Part shown: piece after piece, positions 22,617-27,484 of the stretch
How the letters are laid out: each line of letters opens with the position of its first letter
How positions within the stretch are numbered: the stretch's first letter is position 1
Assembly: GCA_900539225.1 (NCBI GenBank)
Contig: UQBO01000019.1
Span: forward strand, 1-27,484
DNA: 27,484 bases
Direction of reading: 5' to 3'
Source of the DNA: an uncultured Eubacteriales bacterium
Lineage (GTDB): Bacteria > Bacillota > Clostridia > Tissierellales > Peptoniphilaceae
Program-made: the position numbers and the translations under genes
Notes under the pieces: model-generated
What the model was told of the DNA's origin: nothing
Seen by the model: the letters and a program-made list of their open reading frames with translations, nothing else
The model's database searches: none

Positions 22617-23801
22617 ATGAAAAAAACATTAAAAGATTATAATTTTGATGATAAAACAGTTTTATTGAGATGTGATTTCAACGTGCCAATGAAGGACGGC
22701 GTTATCACTGACAATAAACGTATATACGAGTCACTTCCTACTATCAAGCACCTTCTTGATAATGGTGCAAAAGTGATTATGATGAGCCACTTAGGTAGAC
22801 CAAAGGGCGAATACAACTTAAAATTTACACTAGAGCCAGTTAAGGAAGAAATAAAAAAACTTCTTGGAAGAGATGTAAAATTCATCTCTTGCCCTGAAGT
22901 AGTTAATGATGAAGTTAAAGAAGCAGCAAAAAATCTTAAAAAAGGCGAAGTTCTTTTACTAGAAAATACTAGATTTAGAAAAGAAGAAGAAAAATGTGAC
23001 GAAGCCTTCTCTAAAGAGCTAGCAGAGCTTGCAGATATCTACGTTAATGACGCTTTCGGCACTTCGCACAGAGCTCACGCATCAAACGTTGGTGTAAGTA
23101 AATTTTTACCATCGGCACTAGGCTTCTTAGTTGAAAAAGAAATGAATATCATGGCGAAAGAGCTTGATGAGCCAAAGCATCCATTTATAGCTATACTTGG
23201 CGGATCAAAGGTTTCTGACAAGATAGGTGTAATCGAAAATCTATTAAATAAGGCTGATAAAATACTTATTGGCGGCGCTATGGCATATACATTCTTAAAG
23301 GCAAAGGGCATAAACGTTGGCAAGAGCTTAGTTGAAGACGACAAGTTAGAGCTTGCACTTGAACTATTAAAAAAGGCTGATGCAAAGAAAGTTGACTTGG
23401 TTCTACCAGTTGACGCTCTATGCGCTAAAGAAATAAAAGAAGACGCTGAAGCTGAATGCTTTGAAGTAAATCATATACCAGAAGACATGATGGGTCTAGA
23501 CATTGGGCCAGAAACTATTGACGTATTTACTAAGAAGTTATTAGGAGCAAAGACTATAGTTTGGAACGGACCTATGGGCGTTTTTGAAATGGATAAATTT
23601 AAGAACGGTACTAATGCTATTGCCAAGGCACTTGCAAATTCTGATGCGACAACCATTGTCGGTGGAGGAGATAGTGCAAGCGCCGTTCAAAAAGCTGGCT
23701 ATGAAGAAAAGATCACACATGTTTCAACAGGCGGCGGCGCATCACTTGAACTTATGGAAGGAAAGGTACTTCCTGGCATAGCTGCTATTAATGATAAATA
23801 A
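22617..23801 (+). CDS. pgk: Phosphoglycerate kinase
   Basis: The 394-aa monomeric kinase makes ATP from 1,3-bisphosphoglycerate. Motifs present are LLRCDFNVPMKDG (17-29), MMSHLGRPKG, LLENTRFRKEE, VNDAFGTSHRAH, ILGGSKVSDKIG, WNGPMGVFEM and GGGDSASAVQK, covering both the phosphoglycerate and nucleotide sites. AAAGGAAAAG precedes ATG 22617. A TATAAT at 22595-22600 with TTGCTA 15 bp upstream might add a weak internal promoter, but the spacing is poor. The stop codon overlaps the ribosome site of tpiA. Confidence 0.98.
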   Translation: MKKTLKDYNFDDKTVLLRCDFNVPMKDGVITDNKRIYESLPTIKHLLDNGAKVIMMSHLGRPKGEYNLKFTLEPVKEEIKKLLGRDVKFISCPEVVNDEVKEAAKNLKKGEVLLLENTRFRKEEEKCDEAFSKELAELADIYVNDAFGTSHRAHASNVGVSKFLPSALGFLVEKEMNIMAKELDEPKHPFIAILGGSKVSDKIGVIENLLNKADKILIGGAMAYTFLKAKGINVGKSLVEDDKLELALELLKKADAKKVDLVLPVDALCAKEIKEDAEAECFEVNHIPEDMMGLDIGPETIDVFTKKLLGAKTIVWNGPMGVFEMDKFKNGTNAIAKALANSDATTIVGGGDSASAVQKAGYEEKITHVSTGGGASLELMEGKVLPGIAAINDK

Positions 23802-23811
23802 GGAGACAAAT

Positions 23812-24555
23812 TTGAGAAAATTTTTACTTGCTGCAAATTGGAAGATGAATATGGATGTTAAAGAGACTGAAGGCTTCTTCAAGGACTTGAGCCTAAAGCC
23901 AAATGACTCGTATGACGTTTATATCGCAGTTCCATTTACAGATATTTATTTAGCAAATAAAACTAAAAAGTATAATGATATTAAAATAGGTGCTCAAAAC
24001 ATCTACTTTGAAGACAAAGGTGCCTTTACTGGCGAGATCAGTAGTAAGATGATTAAGTCATGTGGAGCGGATTTTGTCATCATCGGTCACTCTGAGAGAA
24101 GAGAGATTTTCGGTGAATGTGATGAGATGATTAATAAAAAAGTTCTTAAGGCGATAGAAGACGATGTAGAAGTAATTCTATGCCTTGGAGAGACTTTGTC
24201 AGAAAGAGAAGATGGAAAACACTTTGAAAAGATTGAAAAACAATTAAAGGCTGACCTTGTGGGCTTAGACGCAGCTAAGCTAGATAGCTTTGCCATCGCT
24301 TATGAGCCAATCTGGGCTATAGGCACTGGCAAGAGCGCTTCTAAGGAAGATGCTGAGGAGATGTGCCGCTTCGTTAGAGAAAAAGTTAAGGAAATGAATC
24401 CGAATTTAGAAGCAAAGCTTAGAGTACTTTATGGCGGTAGCGTTAAAGAGACAAATGCAGCAGATTTAGCCAAAGAAGAAAACATCGACGGTTTCTTAAT
24501 TGGTGGCGCTTCACTTAAGACTGAGTCTTTTGAGGCCATTGCTAAGGAGATATAA
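23812..24555 (+). CDS. tpiA: Triosephosphate isomerase (TTG start)
   Basis: This 247-aa TIM barrel interconverts dihydroxyacetone phosphate and glyceraldehyde-3-phosphate. Catalytic residues are visible: Asn9 and Lys11 in AANWKMN, His93 in IGHSERR and Glu165 in AYEPIWAIGTGK, with the phosphate-binding LYGGSV later. The start is placed at TTG 23812, six bases after AAGGAG (23800-23805). An in-frame ATG at 23791 lies inside the end of pgk, before that ribosome site, and would add seven residues that family members lack. The gpmI start follows the stop by 1 nt. Confidence 0.96.
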   Translation: MRKFLLAANWKMNMDVKETEGFFKDLSLKPNDSYDVYIAVPFTDIYLANKTKKYNDIKIGAQNIYFEDKGAFTGEISSKMIKSCGADFVIIGHSERREIFGECDEMINKKVLKAIEDDVEVILCLGETLSEREDGKHFEKIEKQLKADLVGLDAAKLDSFAIAYEPIWAIGTGKSASKEDAEEMCRFVREKVKEMNPNLEAKLRVLYGGSVKETNAADLAKEENIDGFLIGGASLKTESFEAIAKEI

Positions 24556-24556
24556 G

Positions 24557-26083
24557 ATGTCAAAGGCTATATTAATAATACTAGATGGTTTCGGAATTGG
24601 TAAAGACAACGATGCAAACGCTGTATATAGAGCCAAGACACCAACTATAGATAAGTTATTTAAAGACTGTCCTCACGCAAAACTTCAGGCGAGCGGCGAA
24701 TATGTTGGTTTACCTGACGGACAGATGGGTAACTCCGAAGTCGGTCACTTAAACATAGGCTCGGGAAGAGTTGTTTATCAAGACCTATCACTTATCAATA
24801 GAGATATAAAGACTGGAGATTTCTTTAAAAAAGAAGAATTTCTTAAGGCGATAGAGCACGCAAAGAAAAATAATACAAATCTTCATCTGATGGGTCTACT
24901 AAGTTATGGCGGCGTTCACTCGCACATAAATCATATCAAGGCACTCTTAGATCTTTGTAAAAAAGAGGGCATAGGCGATAGAACTTATCTACACGCAATT
25001 CTAGACGGCAGAGACGTAGACATACACTCAGGAGAGAGCGATGTGAGTGAGATTATTGATTATATGAAAAAGAATTCGTGTGGTAAGCTAGCATCCATAA
25101 GTGGTAGATACTATGCTATGGACAGGGATAAGCGCTATGACAGAACAGAAAAGTATTACAAAACTGTCACATCTAAGGCGCCTGAACTTGCTTCGGACGA
25201 TGCAATAGAGACGATTAAAAAATCATATGAAAAAGATGTCACTGATGAATTTATCTTGCCATGTGCCATCAAAAATGCTGGGGAAGTCAATGAAATAAAG
25301 TCTGGCGATAGCATTATCTTTATTAATTTTAGACCGGATAGAGCAAGACAAATCACAGATGCTTTCACTAACAAAGACTTTGCTGGCTTTGATAGAAAGT
25401 TTTTAGATGACATATATTACGTGTGCATGACTAATTACGACTCAAGCTTTAAAAACGTTCACATTGCTTATGGCGACGAAACGATAGTTAATACACTTGG
25501 TGAAGTAATTTCAAAGCACGGACTAAAGCAGCTTCGTATAGCTGAAACAGAAAAGTACGCTCATGTAACATACTTTTTCAATGGCGGTCGCGAAGAAAAA
25601 TTCTCAGGCGAAGACAGAATTTTAATCAATTCACCAAAAGTAGCGACATATGATTTACAGCCTGAGATGAGCGCTTATGAGCTAACAGATAAATTAGTCG
25701 GCGTTATGGGCAATTATGATTTAATCATATTAAACTACGCAAACACAGATATGGTCGGACACACAGGCGTTGTTCCAGCCATAATCAAGGCGGTTGAAAC
25801 AGTTGATACATGCCTTGCAAAACTATTAGCGAAGGCAAAAGAAGAGGGCTTCACAGCTATAATTACTGCGGACCACGGTAACTGCGAGGCGATGTTTGAT
25901 GATGAAGGAAAACCAATCACATCACACACAACAAACCCAGTCCCTGTAATACTTTATAACGACGGAAAGCATAAGCTTAAAGATGGCGTGCTAGCTGATT
26001 TAGCACCATCACTATTAGATATATTAAATATAGAAAAGCCAAAAGAAATGACGGGCGAGAGCCTATTGGTATCGGAGGAATAA
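24557..26083 (+). CDS. gpmI: 2,3-bisphosphoglycerate-independent phosphoglycerate mutase (Mn-dependent)
   Basis: The 508-aa enzyme of the alkaline phosphatase superfamily converts 3- to 2-phosphoglycerate. LIILDGFG holds the first metal Asp (residue 10), MGNSEVGHLNIGSGR the nucleophile Ser60, and FRPDRARQITDAF, NYANTDMVGHTG and ITADHGNCEAM the remaining metal and substrate residues. ATG 24557 is chosen: AAGGAGAT (24544-24551) precedes it and MSKAILIILDGFG is the normal N-terminus. A longer in-frame reading from 24500 would overlap tpiA by 56 nt. Confidence 0.97.
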   Translation: MSKAILIILDGFGIGKDNDANAVYRAKTPTIDKLFKDCPHAKLQASGEYVGLPDGQMGNSEVGHLNIGSGRVVYQDLSLINRDIKTGDFFKKEEFLKAIEHAKKNNTNLHLMGLLSYGGVHSHINHIKALLDLCKKEGIGDRTYLHAILDGRDVDIHSGESDVSEIIDYMKKNSCGKLASISGRYYAMDRDKRYDRTEKYYKTVTSKAPELASDDAIETIKKSYEKDVTDEFILPCAIKNAGEVNEIKSGDSIIFINFRPDRARQITDAFTNKDFAGFDRKFLDDIYYVCMTNYDSSFKNVHIAYGDETIVNTLGEVISKHGLKQLRIAETEKYAHVTYFFNGGREEKFSGEDRILINSPKVATYDLQPEMSAYELTDKLVGVMGNYDLIILNYANTDMVGHTGVVPAIIKAVETVDTCLAKLLAKAKEEGFTAIITADHGNCEAMFDDEGKPITSHTTNPVPVILYNDGKHKLKDGVLADLAPSLLDILNIEKPKEMTGESLLVSEE

Positions 26084-26084
26084 A

Positions 26085-27368
26085 ATGAGTAGAATTATTG
26101 ATGTATTTGCTATGGAAGTCTTAGATTCAAGATCTAACCCAACTGTAGAAGTAACAGTTTTAGCTGAGTCAGGAGCAATCGGATCAGCTATAGTCCCATC
26201 AGGAGCATCTACTGGCGAACACGAAGCCGTAGAACTTAGAGATGGAGACCCAAAGAGATACGCTAAAAAAGGCGTGTTAAAGGCAGTTGATAATGTAAAC
26301 AACGTTATCGCACCTGAAATTTTTGATATGGAAGTAACAGATCAAGTATCAATCGATAAATTGATGATAAACCTTGATGGAACAGAAAATAAAGGCAAAC
26401 TTGGTGCAAACGCTATGCTTGGCGTGTCACTAGCAGTTGCTAAATGTGCTGCAAATGAACTAAACATGCCACTTTATAGATACATCGGCGGAACTAATGC
26501 AAAAGTTTTACCAGTACCTATGATGAATATTTTAAATGGCGGTAAACACGCTGATAACAACGTAGACATACAAGAGTTTATGATTATGCCAATAGGCGCA
26601 GAAACATTTAGAGATGCGCTTAGAATGGGCTCAGAAGTTTATCACAGCTTAAAGAATGTTCTTAAAGAAAGAAAATTAGCTACAGGCGTTGGCGATGAAG
26701 GTGGATATGCACCAGACTTATCAAGCAATGAAGAAGCTATAGAAACTATTATCGAAGCTATAGAAAAAGCTGGCTATGAAGCAGGCAAGGACATCTACCT
26801 AGCACTTGACGTTGCTGCGAGCGAACTATATAACGCTGATACTAAGAAATACTACTTAAAGAGTGATAACGCAGAGCTTACAGATGAAGAAATGATTAAC
26901 TACTACGAAAAATTAGTTGACAAGTATCCACTTTACTCAATTGAAGATGGCTTAGACGAAAACGATTGGGACGGCTGGAAGAAATTAACTGAAAGATTAG
27001 GAGACAAGATTCAATTAGTTGGTGACGACTTATACGTTACAAATACAAAGAGAATCAAAAAAGGTATTGAGACTCATACAGCAAATTCAGTTTTAATTAA
27101 GCTTAACCAAATAGGTACTTTAACTGAAACTATCGAAGCTATCGAGATGGCTCACAGAAATCATTACACAGCAGTTATTTCACACAGATCAGGTGAAACA
27201 GAAGATACAACTATCGCAGACCTATCAGTTGCGCTAAACACAGGACAAATCAAAACAGGTGCACCTGCTAGATCAGAAAGAGTTGCTAAGTACAACCAAC
27301 TATTAAGAATTGAGTACATGCTAGACGATACAGCTATTTACGCTGGCAAGAGCATACTAAGAAAATAA
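26085..27368 (+). CDS. eno: Enolase
   Basis: The 427-aa enzyme dehydrates 2-phosphoglycerate to phosphoenolpyruvate. Diagnostic stretches are EVLDSRSNPTVEV, PSGASTGEHEAVELRDGD, GVGDEGGYAPDL, SIEDGLDENDWDGW, LVGDDLYVTN, LIKLNQIGTLTE and SHRSGETEDTTIADL. GGAGG precedes ATG 26085, which follows the gpmI stop by 1 nt. It is the last gene of the operon, closed by the terminator at 27389-27417. Confidence 0.98.
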   Translation: MSRIIDVFAMEVLDSRSNPTVEVTVLAESGAIGSAIVPSGASTGEHEAVELRDGDPKRYAKKGVLKAVDNVNNVIAPEIFDMEVTDQVSIDKLMINLDGTENKGKLGANAMLGVSLAVAKCAANELNMPLYRYIGGTNAKVLPVPMMNILNGGKHADNNVDIQEFMIMPIGAETFRDALRMGSEVYHSLKNVLKERKLATGVGDEGGYAPDLSSNEEAIETIIEAIEKAGYEAGKDIYLALDVAASELYNADTKKYYLKSDNAELTDEEMINYYEKLVDKYPLYSIEDGLDENDWDGWKKLTERLGDKIQLVGDDLYVTNTKRIKKGIETHTANSVLIKLNQIGTLTETIEAIEMAHRNHYTAVISHRSGETEDTTIADLSVALNTGQIKTGAPARSERVAKYNQLLRIEYMLDDTAIYAGKSILRK

Positions 27369-27388
27369 TTTAAGAAAATTTTTATATG

Positions 27389-27417
27389 GGATGGGCCCCG
27401 TGCTCATCCTTTTTTTT
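27389..27417 (+). terminator. Rho-independent terminator of the glycolytic operon
   Basis: GGATGGGC (27389-27396) pairs with GCTCATCC (27402-27409), with one G-U pair and a 5-nt loop, followed by eight Ts (27410-27417). It lies 20 nt after eno and is strong and directional. Confidence 0.9.
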
Positions 27418-27426
27418 GTATTAGAA

Positions 27427-27449
27427 AACCCCCAGTTAGACTGGGGGTT
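27427..27449. terminator. GC-rich hairpin, probably terminating a minus-strand gene from outside
   Basis: AACCCCCAG (27427-27435) and CTGGGGGTT (27441-27449) form a perfect 9-bp stem with loop TTAGA. On the minus strand it is followed by TTTTCT (counting the last two bases of the stem), on the plus strand by CAGTTTAG, so the better orientation is minus. It probably ends a convergent gene beyond the right edge. Confidence 0.65.
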
Positions 27450-27484
27450 CAGTTTAGCTTTAGCGGTGATAAACAAACAAAAAA

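Noticed and set aside
23791..23811. ATG start seven codons upstream for tpiA
   Set aside because: It lies in the end of pgk, ahead of the AAGGAG site, and adds residues not seen in the family; TTG 23812 is better placed.
24500..24556. Extended gpmI start inside tpiA
   Set aside because: There is a clear ribosome site directly before 24557 and the extension MVALHLRLSL has no family counterpart.
27449..27484. Partial minus-strand CDS at the right edge (possible transposase end)
   Set aside because: Only 11 codons are visible, with no recognisable motif, so it is not listed as a gene.

Overview
The window reads as chromosomal DNA of an AT-rich, Gram-positive, probably anaerobic member of the Bacillota (Firmicutes). 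The reasons are AGGAGG-type ribosome binding sites on nearly every gene, consensus SigA-type promoters, TGA used as a stop codon, a Bacillus/Clostridium-style division and cell wall (dcw) cluster that includes the ylxW-ylxX-sbp genes, and glycolytic enzymes of firmicute type. A Tissierellia/Peptoniphilaceae-like lineage fits best, but that is an inference from protein flavour only.

Region 1 (1-3967) is an accessory module. Tandem promoters precede a BlaI/MecI-family repressor and an M56 (BlaR1/MecR1-type) membrane metalloprotease that lacks the usual beta-lactam sensor domain. They are followed on the same strand by an unlisted 37-codon ORF, a secreted protein of unknown function and two small membrane proteins, ending at a rho-independent terminator. 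It looks like a self-contained signal-controlled operon whose trigger and output are unknown. It is the least explained part of the window.

Region 2 (3987-16997) is the dcw cluster: mraZ, rsmH, ftsL-like, a PASTA-containing class B PBP, mraY, murD, ftsW, murG, ftsQ/divIB, two DUF881 genes, sbp, then ftsZ from its own promoter and nrdR. The genes overlap or almost touch. A ladder of AAATGGTT repeats at 10-bp pitch lies between the predicted mraZ promoter and mraZ and is the likely autoregulatory MraZ site. murE, murF, murC, murB and ftsA are absent from the cluster, and ftsZ runs directly into nrdR without the sporulation genes found there in Clostridium.

Region 3 (17027-20187) is on the minus strand: a secreted protein of unknown function with a charged linker and a possible alpha/alpha-toroid C-terminus, and a two-gene operon of a zinc-ribbon/HTH DUF2089 protein and a DUF4097 protein with a repeat-built beta-solenoid. 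The operon is driven by a perfect consensus promoter.

Region 4 (20263-27417) is on the plus strand: rarA (replication-associated AAA+ ATPase) with a very short leader, then the lower-glycolysis set gap-pgk-tpiA-gpmI-eno, which converts glyceraldehyde-3-phosphate to phosphoenolpyruvate, closed by a strong terminator. No cggR regulator is present. The GAPDH lacks the aspartate that normally selects NAD. A second hairpin at the right edge is oriented for a gene arriving from outside the window on the minus strand.

I found no tRNA, rRNA, CRISPR array, insertion sequence or riboswitch that I could support.
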